Below are positions 8,501-16,705 of a stretch of DNA of 33,695 nucleotides, in pieces. Each line of letters starts with the position of its first letter. Within the stretch, counting starts at the first letter, position 1. Below the pieces are notes generated by a model. It worked only from the letters and a program-made list of their open reading frames with translations, was not told where the DNA came from and did no database searches. This stretch comes from an uncultured Clostridia bacterium (lineage in GTDB: Bacteria > Bacillota > Clostridia > UBA1381). The stretch covers positions 1 through 33,695 of the forward strand of contig CATJNN010000096.1 of NCBI GenBank assembly GCA_949742185.1, written 5' to 3'. A program made the translations under genes and the position numbers.

Positions 8501-10444
8501 TGCAAGACTCTGTCTGTATTTACCGTCCTGACGCGGCGCGTATACCATATAGTTCATTTCTTTCGCTTCTTTAAATGTGAAAGTAAACTGACTGCTCTCC
8601 CAGAATACCCGCGCCGTCCAGTGTGTGCCGTAATCTCCGTCGGCAACGTTCCATACGTCGAAGCCGTTAGGATATTCGTTACGATCATAATTATTTTTGT
8701 TTGCCATTTCTATGCTTTCAATATTGTCTTTCGGAATCTGATGCAGAGTCGGAATCTTCGGCGGCTCAACAACCACTTTATCCGGAATACCCTCCGTCAA
8801 ATCAGACCGTGGTCCCTCTCCAATATTATTGCCGGCAATAACGTATAAATGATACACAGTTTTATTCTCAAGCCCGCCTATTACAGTCTTTGGTTCTGTT
8901 ATTCTGCCCGCCGGAATTTCAACAAAATCAGCATCGGCTTCTTTTTTATAGAACACTCTGTAATATGTTGCATTCTCCGTTTCTTTCCAAGATAAAGATA
9001 ACGCGCTGTCCATAGGAGTAACCGTTATCATATCAGGCTTTAACGGGGCTGAATTCGGCTGCGGTATCGCGCTTATAATATCGCTGCGGCCTCCCTCCCA
9101 GCCGTCGCTGGTTGGTATAACTGTGAAATAATATGTTTTTAAATTTTTAAGTCCCTTGATTGTCGCTGAATTGACATTGACAGACATCTCTTCTGTCATT
9201 TTGCCGCTGTCCATACCATATAAAATCTTATAGCCGGAAATATTCGGAAATTCATCCCAGCTAAGCTTAACGCTCTCGTTCATTGGTTCAGCGGTAACGT
9301 TCTTAACTGTAAGCACCTGCGGAGCAGGGTTTTCCGGAACAATATCCTTGAGGAACTTAACTTCCTGCACAACCGCATATGTCGGGTTTCCGTCAACTCC
9401 CTCTACCTTGGTTACATTAATTACAACTTTCTTAACAGCCACTCTCTTTCCTAGCGATATTACAACAGTTTTTCTGTTATCACTCTCGCTCAAAAGTGAA
9501 ACGCCGTCTGGAATAGTAGCGTCAAAATGAACTTCCTCTTCCTTTTCCCTGCCGTTCTCAACATATGTGATAACCGCGTTGCCCGCTGTGAGCGCGCCTA
9601 TAACGTCAGGAGAAATAACCTCAATCTGGTCCATCTCCGAGGGTCTGTTAAGCTCAATCGGAATTGAAAGCTGCGCATTCTGCTCTTTTGAACTTAATGT
9701 TACAGCCTCAGTATTATTTTCCGAGAAAATATTACCTACGTCGCCCTTTAAAACATTAACGCCCTTTTCCGTTTCAGCCGCATTTACGGCTTTTTTCGCA
9801 ATAAGCGCCGTATCAAGAAGCTGTTCCTTTCCTCTGCTGCCTATTTGATGATTTACATATGCAAGGTCAACGATATTAACTTTTCCATCGCCGTTTAAAT
9901 CATATTCAGTATTATTTGTTCCAAGCGCTTTTGTCACCAAATCGCGGTCTGCAGCGTCTACCTTACCGTCGTTATTCGCATCGCCTATAGAAAATGTTTT
10001 ATCACCTGTTCCTAATATTACCTGACGCGAATAATCGTCCAGCTTAATGTCGCCGGTTTTGTAGTCGTTATAGCCGTCGCCCGTAAGCTTAAAGCTGTAG
10101 TTCCCAAGCGCAAGGTCTGAAACCTCAACGTCAAAATAACCGATTTCGGTTTCATTTCCCAAAACCCCGCCCTCGGTATTCTTCTTTACAATATTCGTAT
10201 GACCGTTTATCTCTCCGGTCACCTCGCCGTTCATAGGGATTTCGCCTATTTCCTCGCTGTCCCTGTACATTTTGATTTTAATATCGCTGCTATCCACTTT
10301 CTCTGCTGTCTGCGGGTAATCAAATCGCAGAGTGGCTTTAATTCCTGCAGTAATGCCCGCGTCTGTGTCCGCAAGCGCAGGAGCAGGTATAGCTGAAGCA
10401 GCCATGGCCAAGGTTAAAAGCATCGCTGATATCTTTTTCCTCAT
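5540..10444 (-). CDS. Large secreted multidomain M60-type (enhancin-like) metallopeptidase with dockerin, two Fn3 and F5/8C-like domains
   Basis: Start re-set from 10486 to 10444 (AAGGAGG-N9-ATG, then MRKKISAMLLTLAMAASAIPAPALA signal peptide). Dockerin duplex GDANNDGKVDAADRDLVTKAL / DLNGDGKVNIVDLAYVNHQIG; two Fn3-like domains; FDVWNVADGDYGTHWTA...F5/8C-like; catalytic HEIGHNMDKLGKAE = HExxHx8E. Confidence 0.9.
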   Translation of the reverse strand: MRKKISAMLLTLAMAASAIPAPALADTDAGITAGIKATLRFDYPQTAEKVDSSDIKIKMYRDSEEIGEIPMNGEVTGEINGHTNIVKKNTEGGVLGNETEIGYFDVEVSDLALGNYSFKLTGDGYNDYKTGDIKLDDYSRQVILGTGDKTFSIGDANNDGKVDAADRDLVTKALGTNNTEYDLNGDGKVNIVDLAYVNHQIGSRGKEQLLDTALIAKKAVNAAETEKGVNVLKGDVGNIFSENNTEAVTLSSKEQNAQLSIPIELNRPSEMDQIEVISPDVIGALTAGNAVITYVENGREKEEEVHFDATIPDGVSLLSESDNRKTVVISLGKRVAVKKVVINVTKVEGVDGNPTYAVVQEVKFLKDIVPENPAPQVLTVKNVTAEPMNESVKLSWDEFPNISGYKILYGMDSGKMTEEMSVNVNSATIKGLKNLKTYYFTVIPTSDGWEGGRSDIISAIPQPNSAPLKPDMITVTPMDSALSLSWKETENATYYRVFYKKEADADFVEIPAGRITEPKTVIGGLENKTVYHLYVIAGNNIGEGPRSDLTEGIPDKVVVEPPKIPTLHQIPKDNIESIEMANKNNYDRNEYPNGFDVWNVADGDYGTHWTARVFWESSQFTFTFKEAKEMNYMVYAPRQDGKYRQSLARYSITVWDEEGNQKNLVSGKNIAINSNVTGYMILPFDKTTVKKLAVSIAQWDGSPTGVSLSEAVFYESDNLASDVRALFANDIYTELSAETLADKAAAQTKIADLRAQANDAEGYYVDKDILLDELELAEKLLNGDSGALGITKNGVQSRSTSVDGKKYGQAGSDLQPLGVVAYATEYAERNKLSDTQVTIYAHIPEGESVSVIPTQYYAEANAWQGGAIPLQNGRNLINIPKIGTQTSERGGALYLKYSGSKPDEVSLHIRKGAIAVPTLELSDWYGIDEATRRERITAYVEELTKHTSSLNNKDIGLRIANSTEISMPNVLLSVAAQPVMNAVKPTGKTDEDAVNALYNNVLAWEDIMHVVNTTQGIDNTLENSDMQSRQNIRYMRMFAKAFMYAAGSHIGIGYGSVSGMACGRPVSELADGASANSIFGWGIAHEIGHNMDKLGKAEITNNIYSLMAQTYDGKQNTLKSRLENSNKYAGIYEKVSAGRPGMSNDVFVQLGMYWQLHLAYDEGDAPMDFYNKLFKEWKSGGTSAPTSDERFALIASKIANKNLTEFFESWGMRLSDETKQTLKAYPEETRKLQYLCDDSRRYRLNGGAAASGATTASAAIDAQNEKQVNVTFSTAADNASVLGWEIKRNGKTVAFVANDRKASGASASGSYADVIGSANNLAFSYSVQAVDLLGNKIEEAVDAGQIRISYVKTIDKSAYTETKNSDGSIKLVMNKQTAVSGVKITNAPSTGVYTVSIARDGEAEVIAKNGDFANNETPDAGYYVSYFNKPGTTDTRIWTYDAKEITISGVPADASIELISYAGDNIEFTSDAAVGVLKSDYVYDDGEGGTSTIKAGTIVVTGTYRGDPMYNTIQVNGKFISVNPETNEETVTERAIDGYALLFAEIPADGEVSDISDGIFIFVPDVQKEAELQGVGDAHDCSADSLLPAQINAELYRTDTIDSTESKRKTSDTIWIDSPSYASMPDIILEGDEI

Positions 10445-10492
10445 AATGATTATCCTCCTTCTTAATTTTTGTCTATATTTTTCCATGCTATT

Positions 10493-10521
10493 ATTTTATT
10501 TAATTTAATACTGTGTGTCAA
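10493..10521 (-). promoter_or_regulatory. sigmaA-type promoter for the M60/SLH operon
   Basis: Minus strand TTGACA-N17-TAAAAT about 50 nt upstream of the ATG at 10444. Confidence 0.65.
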
Positions 10522-10665
10522 TAAAATATACTTATTTGTAATAATATTGTAGTAAAATGAAAATATCAGTTTAGTTTTATATACACCCCCGCTCAATTAT
10601 ATAACATAATATAAACATTATGATACAGCATGGTTATTTTAGGCAATACTCATTTTTTCATTTTA

Positions 10666-10694
10666 TAGACAAAACCGATAATATATGATAAAAT
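10666..10694 (+). promoter_or_regulatory. sigmaA-type promoter for the alpha/beta hydrolase gene
   Basis: TAGACA-N17-TAAAAT, about 32 nt upstream of ATG at 10726. Confidence 0.5.
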
Positions 10695-10725
10695 AATTCA
10701 TACTGAATTAAATGGAGGTTACTAT

Positions 10726-11484
10726 ATGAACGTCTCTTTGAAACGCGACGGACTTACTCTTCGCGGCGATCTTTTGCGAGCAGGGGGCGAACAAAGCGAT
10801 ATAGCCGTAATATTTCATGGACTTATGAGCAGCCGCGGCAATAACCCCGAGCACATGTTCTGCAAAATTGCCGACGCCCTTCTGGAGAAAGAACTTTCCG
10901 TTGTAAAATTTGATTTTAATGGTCACGGCGAAAGCGACGGATGTTTTTCGGACATGAATGTATACAATGAAATTCTCGACGCGGCAAAAATAATCGACTA
11001 TGTCCGCTCGCTCGACTTTGTTAAAAATATCTATATTGTGGGACATTCGCAGGGCGCGCTTGTAGGCGGTATGATTGCAGGTCTTTATAAAGAATACATA
11101 AAAAAACTCGTTATGCTCGCTCCCGCCGCAACAATTAAAGACGACGCGCTCGCCGGCTCCTGTTTCGGTATAAAATACGACGCGCAGAACACTCCGGAAC
11201 AAATAACAATGCGAAACGAAGAAAAACAGGAATTTAGTCTCGGCGGATTATATTTCAGACTCGCGCGCACACTGCCAATTTATGAAACCACTTCAATGTT
11301 TGAAGGCGACACTCTTATTATACATGGCAGCGAAGACGAAGCGGTTGGCATAATTGGTTCAAAACGTTATACTGAATGCATGAAAAACGCCTCACTTGAG
11401 ATTATTGATGGAGAAAATCACGGTTTGTGCGCTTTTTCACTTGATAAAACCATTTGTAAAATCGCAGATTTTTTAGCGGGCTAA
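10726..11484 (+). CDS. Alpha/beta hydrolase
   Basis: 252 aa; nucleophile elbow GHSQGA, downstream Asp (HGSEDEAV) and His (GENHG); RBS GGAGG. Confidence 0.88.
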   Translation: MNVSLKRDGLTLRGDLLRAGGEQSDIAVIFHGLMSSRGNNPEHMFCKIADALLEKELSVVKFDFNGHGESDGCFSDMNVYNEILDAAKIIDYVRSLDFVKNIYIVGHSQGALVGGMIAGLYKEYIKKLVMLAPAATIKDDALAGSCFGIKYDAQNTPEQITMRNEEKQEFSLGGLYFRLARTLPIYETTSMFEGDTLIIHGSEDEAVGIIGSKRYTECMKNASLEIIDGENHGLCAFSLDKTICKIADFLAG

Positions 11485-11517
11485 TACAAAAAAAATAATA
11501 AAAATTAGAGGTTCATA

Positions 11518-14016
11518 ATGAAAAAAAATTTTTTTGCAATACTACTTTGTTTATTTATCATAATCCCTATTATACATATTCCGGCGAGTGCGGAAAGAAG
11601 CATTGTATACACGTCTTTTACGCGAACAAGCGCGCCAAAAGGAGACGGCACCGCCGCCTCGCCTTATAATCTATTTAAGGACGCTATTGACGCGGTAGCC
11701 GACGGCGGTATCATTTACATATCCAACGGTTCTGGATTTATAAATATAGATAATGACTTTGACTCAAACCCGTATATAATTGAAAAAAATGTCACTGTAG
11801 CTCCTGCTCCCGGCAGCCAAAGCGCCTCTCTAAACGTGCGCAAAAGCGGCATGGTACTCGACGCTGACATTACGTTTCAAAATATTGAGCTCTGTTTTGC
11901 AAACAAATGCCACGCCGCCATTTTTGCTAACGGGCACACGCTAACTCTGGAAAACTCATATTCCAGTAAATCCACACGTATGATTCATATTTTTGCAGGC
12001 GGTCTTTACTCAAAAAACGGTTATTCACTAAGCCCTGCATCCGGAGAACACAGCGTGATAAATATAACAGGCAACGCGGCTTTTGGAAATATATACGGCG
12101 GCAGTATGAACGGCTCTTCAAACACGCCTGCAAATATAAATATAAACGGCGTTTCAAGTTCACAACTTGGAAACATATATGCCTGCGGCGCATCAGAGGG
12201 TCTTTATAATCCCGATAATATATTAGACTACACAGAAGAACCCACTGCTCCCGCTCCAGACCCTATTGCATATCCGGCATTATCTCAGGCATTTGTTAAT
12301 CTTAACGACAGCCATATAATGAATATTGACGGTAATTCAGGGGGCGGAAAAAATATGTCGGTTGAGTGTTCTTCAACATATGTTTATGAATGTAATCTTA
12401 AAAATATCAATTCTGTCACTGTGAACCGCGGCACACTTTCTCCTAAAGAAATCAACGAAGATGTTAATATTATTGTTATGGAAAACGGAGATTTTAATAT
12501 TTCTCTTATTGAAAACTGCTATATAAATAATTTTACTTCCTCTGGAGGAACGCTCACCATGGGCTACGATAATTATCTCACAATAAACGGCGCCTTTTCA
12601 GGCAGCGCAGAATTCCGCATAAGCGGCGCCCGAGATACCTCGTGGATTGCTAAATACGACTGCCTCTATGTAAATGTAAAAAATTCGGATAATGGCGTTT
12701 TTACATTTACCCCCCACCCAAATCAAAAACATATGACTTTCAATAAAACCGCCGACGGCTGGAAAACAAGCGAATGGGTCAGTTCGGGAACTCCGCTTCT
12801 AACAAAATTTGAGCTTTGCGAAAATGCAATAGCCATAAAAAAATCCACAATAAACGGAAAAGACGGAAACGTTATACCCACAATAAAAGTCAATTCTGAA
12901 TTTACCGACCCGTCCGATCCCGATAATTCGGAAGTTTTCTGGGATATTGGTTTGATTCCCATGATATATTCTGTAACGCACAACGGCAAAACAATCGGAC
13001 CTGTTCAATCTGAAGAAGACCCCGACGGATACCAAGAGGGTAACTTCAGCCCGCTTCATATGTACATTCAGCCGATAGATAACGAAATACTTGTCTGTAA
13101 CCTTTCATGGATACATATAAGCGACAATCCGCCCGAAATTGAAACGGGGATCTATGATATATCCATAACCGCCCCCATAGGAGAATCCGACAGCGTTACA
13201 CAAAACTTCCGTCTCACGGTTTTAAACGACGACGGCACACCTCCGCTTCCCAAGCTGACGCCGCCTCAACCGATTACATACGGCACGCCTCTGTCCGCTG
13301 TTGACCTCGGCGGCTGGAACTGGGAATCGCCAGACACAATAGCCGAAGTAAAAAACAACGGATATACAGCATACTGTGATATTGACGACGTAAACTGCGA
13401 CTACAGCCAGACAGACGGATATAATTCTGAAAAGCATCGCGTCGAGCGCGATATAGCCGTTACGGTGAACAAAGCAAACGCTAATATACGCCTTGCCGAA
13501 CCTCATATGCAGTCAGACGGAAACGGCGGCGCGCTCGCATTGTCCGCCGCTGTAAGCAGAGTTGAACACGCCGCTGTTCCCACCGGCACAATAACATTTT
13601 ATTTAGACGATAATCTGCTTGCCAACGCACCAATAAACGATAACACCGCCCAGTTCTTATACGATAGTCCCCGGGAAGGCGAATATTCTCTGACCGCGCA
13701 CTATAGCGGCGATGATAACTATGCAAGCTGCTCGTCAGTTGCCTTATGTACATTAACCGCGCTTAATGTATCTGAAAACGGCGGTATTACTATTACCTTT
13801 GATAATTTAAGCGGCAAAAATCTCGATAATGCGTCATTAATAGCAGCGGCGTATAAGAACGGCGTTCTCACAGGGATTCACTCAGAACGCTTCAGCGCGT
13901 TAAAATGCGCGCGCAAAACTTTTCAAGCAGACATGGCGGATTTTGAATATGACAAACTGCATGTATTTATATGGAACGGAACCGACGCTCTTATTCCTGT
14001 CTGCAAAAATTATTAA
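11518..14016 (+). CDS. Secreted protein with parallel beta-helix-like N-terminal region and bacterial Ig-like (Big_3-type) domain
   Basis: Signal peptide MKKNFFAILLCLFIIIPIIHIPASA; GTAASPYNLFKDAIDAVADGGIIYIS start of a beta-helix-like region; PTGTITFYLDDNLLA...YSLTAHYSGDDNYASCSS Ig-like repeat. Confidence 0.7.
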   Translation: MKKNFFAILLCLFIIIPIIHIPASAERSIVYTSFTRTSAPKGDGTAASPYNLFKDAIDAVADGGIIYISNGSGFINIDNDFDSNPYIIEKNVTVAPAPGSQSASLNVRKSGMVLDADITFQNIELCFANKCHAAIFANGHTLTLENSYSSKSTRMIHIFAGGLYSKNGYSLSPASGEHSVINITGNAAFGNIYGGSMNGSSNTPANININGVSSSQLGNIYACGASEGLYNPDNILDYTEEPTAPAPDPIAYPALSQAFVNLNDSHIMNIDGNSGGGKNMSVECSSTYVYECNLKNINSVTVNRGTLSPKEINEDVNIIVMENGDFNISLIENCYINNFTSSGGTLTMGYDNYLTINGAFSGSAEFRISGARDTSWIAKYDCLYVNVKNSDNGVFTFTPHPNQKHMTFNKTADGWKTSEWVSSGTPLLTKFELCENAIAIKKSTINGKDGNVIPTIKVNSEFTDPSDPDNSEVFWDIGLIPMIYSVTHNGKTIGPVQSEEDPDGYQEGNFSPLHMYIQPIDNEILVCNLSWIHISDNPPEIETGIYDISITAPIGESDSVTQNFRLTVLNDDGTPPLPKLTPPQPITYGTPLSAVDLGGWNWESPDTIAEVKNNGYTAYCDIDDVNCDYSQTDGYNSEKHRVERDIAVTVNKANANIRLAEPHMQSDGNGGALALSAAVSRVEHAAVPTGTITFYLDDNLLANAPINDNTAQFLYDSPREGEYSLTAHYSGDDNYASCSSVALCTLTALNVSENGGITITFDNLSGKNLDNASLIAAAYKNGVLTGIHSERFSALKCARKTFQADMADFEYDKLHVFIWNGTDALIPVCKNY

Positions 14017-14033
14017 AAACAGAGGAGAAGGAT

Positions 14034-16646
14034 ATGAAAAAAATATTTAAAGTTATTCTATGCTTTTTATTGCTTATACTAAGCGCAGCGACAGCAGTAT
14101 ACGCAGAGCAAGAGCCTATCCCCGTCGGCTTCTGGAAATCAGGCGGCGGACAGTACATATACTGCAACAACCCGGAATACATTCATTCATGGCAGGTTTC
14201 TACCGATGAAAATCCGTACGCTTCATATATGATGAAATGCGGAAAACTGTCGCCGGACCGATACGCCGTATTCTTCTGCTTCTACAACAGCTGCTCATTT
14301 GATATTGAGCCGGATATGGAATTTGTTTCGGACAACGCGATTATTACAATAAACTCCATAGGCTACTATCTTCCGCAGAACAAGGAATACTGGGACTGTC
14401 TCGGCGCATGGTCAGACCTTATGGACATAAAAATCCGCACGCTTGACGAATACCGCCAATATGTGCCGTATGCTCCGCTTGCCAATGAGTTTCCGAAAAC
14501 TCTGCGCTTATCTGAATGCAATGAATGGATAAGCAATTACATATATAACTATGATGTAGTCCGTCCAAACACCACGTTCAACATGCTTGTTGATTTCACG
14601 ATAGACGAAGGCGAAGCAGAAGTTAATTTCATGGCGCTCAAGCATTACGGAACTCTTCGCGACAGAACGCACCACGACCCGAATGCGCAGTCCGGCTCGT
14701 ATTTTCGCGACACCTCGGTAAAAGGTATAGAACCAGACACGCTTGCTATGGTTGAAACAACTCTCGACGTTGTGGTGGATTCATCCACAAAAGACGGCGA
14801 ACCGGTGAACGTTAAAGTTTTTAACCAGTTTTATCCTGACGGACATATTATGCCGCACTGGATGACAAATATTAATCCCGCAAAAGACTTATATAAATTC
14901 AGCAAAACGGTTGCGGCAGGCTCCGACATGCTGTCGCTCCATTATCGCGACGATTCAAAGCTTTCATATTACGGCAGCGACATTCCCGAAAGCGAACGAA
15001 ATAACGAATGGATTTTTGACATATACCATCACGATACACAAGAATATGAAGAGGGTATGCCGTGGGATGAAAACGCGCATCAGCCCAACGCATTTACCGG
15101 CAAAACGCTTGACAAAAACAATCTTCCAAATGTCGAATGGGAGCTTAATCTCGGTAATTTCGGCGTTGTAACGCGCTATCATTTGTCAGTAACAAATAAC
15201 GACAGCCGGCTCAGATATTTAAACTATATGCTCGACACAACACAGGCAAGCAATATTGTAATCGTGCGCGATAACAGAGGCAATATGCTAAATCCGTACA
15301 CATTAAAATCCGAAAACGCCTATGCGCTTTCTAAAGGGATTGTTCGCGCAAAAAAGGAGGACTGCATGCTTAGCGTACCAGCGCCTGCGGGTGAACGCGT
15401 CGATTATATAATAGACGTAATACTCCCCACAAACTGCTTCGGCGGCATGCTTCACTCCCTGGTTATTGACCGTTATGGATATATGGGCGCTGAAGCCCAA
15501 AGCGAGTTCCCTGAATATACGCGTCTTAGTTCCGTTAAAAATACTGTGTTTTTCAACGGACAGGAAAACATGAAATGGGAAAACGGCAGACTTTACGAAG
15601 AAAGCGGCGGGGTATACCATGAGATTCCGCTCCCTCTGTCGGCTCAGACTATATTCGGCTCCCGCTGCAACGACTACAGGCTTATTAAAACTAACGACGG
15701 CTACGCGGCGCGCTATTCTGGCTGGGACGAATATCATCCGGATTATATTGGCGACGGAGCGGAAAAGAATATGCTTTATGTGTTTGATAAACAAATGAAT
15801 TTTGTTATGCAATCTGAAATGATTGGTTATATAAGCGACTTCAGCTTCTGGAATGGAATTTTATACATAGACTGCGGCAAACGCTACAGTGCGGTTTACT
15901 ATTCAACCGACGGAGGCAGAACAACCGCGCCCATTCAGGGAAACAAAACGCTTCCAAGAACCAACGGCTCGTCCGCGCTGACCACAAGCGGCTCAAACGT
16001 CTATGCAAGAGACGCGGCGGGTATCGACAGAAAAATTAGCTATGAAAACGACGCGCCGACTAAAATTATTCAGGCAGGAGATATATTTTACTGCGTAAAA
16101 TCATGGCGCACATACTATGACGAATCTGTTCCAAATAAAATTTCTGTTTCGCGCGACGGTCTGCGCTGGTATGATATTGTCCTCCCCGAGCTTTTCCTTG
16201 AGCTTAAATCGGTATCTCATATAGGAAACAGAATATGTGTGGACTGCAAATACCAGACGTTTGAATACGACGACGCTTGCCTTGCAGAAGATGAGATTAA
16301 AGTGATTCTAAACGGCGAATATCTCGCCTTTGACTCGGGCGCAGAAATTTCCGGAAGCCGAACAATGGTGCCTATGCGCTATTTCTTTGAAAAGCTCGGC
16401 GCAGCGGTTGACTGGAACGGCGAACTTGGAGAAATAACCGTTAAAAAAGACGATTATGTAATCGTTATGCGTTTGGGAGAAAATACTGCCTCGGTCGACG
16501 GCAAAAACGTTATGCTGGACGCGCCGCCGTATGTGAAAAACGACAAAACCATGATACCGCTGCGTTTTCTTTCCGAGACATTAGGATATTCAGTGAAATG
16601 GGACGAAAAAACCTCTACCGCAGAGATTAACACTGACAACGCATAA
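14034..16646 (+). CDS. Secreted protein with Asp-box-like motifs and C-terminal copper amine oxidase N-terminal (stalk) domain
   Basis: Start re-set from 13971 to 14034 (GAGGAGAAGG RBS; MKKIFKVILCFLLLILSAATAVYA signal peptide). C-term IKVILNGEYLAFDSGAEISGSRTMVPMRYFFEKLGAAVDWNGELGEITV...TMIPLRFLSETLGYSVKWDEKTSTAEI is Cu_amine_oxidN1-like; STDGGRTT and SRDGLRW resemble BNR/Asp boxes. Confidence 0.75.
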   Translation: MKKIFKVILCFLLLILSAATAVYAEQEPIPVGFWKSGGGQYIYCNNPEYIHSWQVSTDENPYASYMMKCGKLSPDRYAVFFCFYNSCSFDIEPDMEFVSDNAIITINSIGYYLPQNKEYWDCLGAWSDLMDIKIRTLDEYRQYVPYAPLANEFPKTLRLSECNEWISNYIYNYDVVRPNTTFNMLVDFTIDEGEAEVNFMALKHYGTLRDRTHHDPNAQSGSYFRDTSVKGIEPDTLAMVETTLDVVVDSSTKDGEPVNVKVFNQFYPDGHIMPHWMTNINPAKDLYKFSKTVAAGSDMLSLHYRDDSKLSYYGSDIPESERNNEWIFDIYHHDTQEYEEGMPWDENAHQPNAFTGKTLDKNNLPNVEWELNLGNFGVVTRYHLSVTNNDSRLRYLNYMLDTTQASNIVIVRDNRGNMLNPYTLKSENAYALSKGIVRAKKEDCMLSVPAPAGERVDYIIDVILPTNCFGGMLHSLVIDRYGYMGAEAQSEFPEYTRLSSVKNTVFFNGQENMKWENGRLYEESGGVYHEIPLPLSAQTIFGSRCNDYRLIKTNDGYAARYSGWDEYHPDYIGDGAEKNMLYVFDKQMNFVMQSEMIGYISDFSFWNGILYIDCGKRYSAVYYSTDGGRTTAPIQGNKTLPRTNGSSALTTSGSNVYARDAAGIDRKISYENDAPTKIIQAGDIFYCVKSWRTYYDESVPNKISVSRDGLRWYDIVLPELFLELKSVSHIGNRICVDCKYQTFEYDDACLAEDEIKVILNGEYLAFDSGAEISGSRTMVPMRYFFEKLGAAVDWNGELGEITVKKDDYVIVMRLGENTASVDGKNVMLDAPPYVKNDKTMIPLRFLSETLGYSVKWDEKTSTAEINTDNA

Positions 16647-16661
16647 ATAATATCTTAACAT

Positions 16662-16695
16662 AAAATAATGCAGGATTAAACTCCTGCATTATTTT
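16662..16695. terminator. Bidirectional hairpin terminator between convergent genes
   Basis: Perfect 14-bp stem AAAATAATGCAGGA / TCCTGCATTATTTT, 6-nt loop. Confidence 0.85.
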
Positions 16696-16705
16696 ATTAA
16701 TTTGA

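Noticed and set aside
10445-10725. Structured ncRNA or riboswitch in the divergent spacer
   Set aside because: AT-rich spacer explained by two opposing sigmaA promoters; no extended conserved stem structure seen.
10708-11202. 164-aa minus ORF
   Set aside because: Antisense to the alpha/beta hydrolase, which has catalytic motifs and RBS.
15303-15812. 169-aa minus ORF
   Set aside because: Antisense to the Cu-amine-oxidase-N-like gene; no RBS or family motif.
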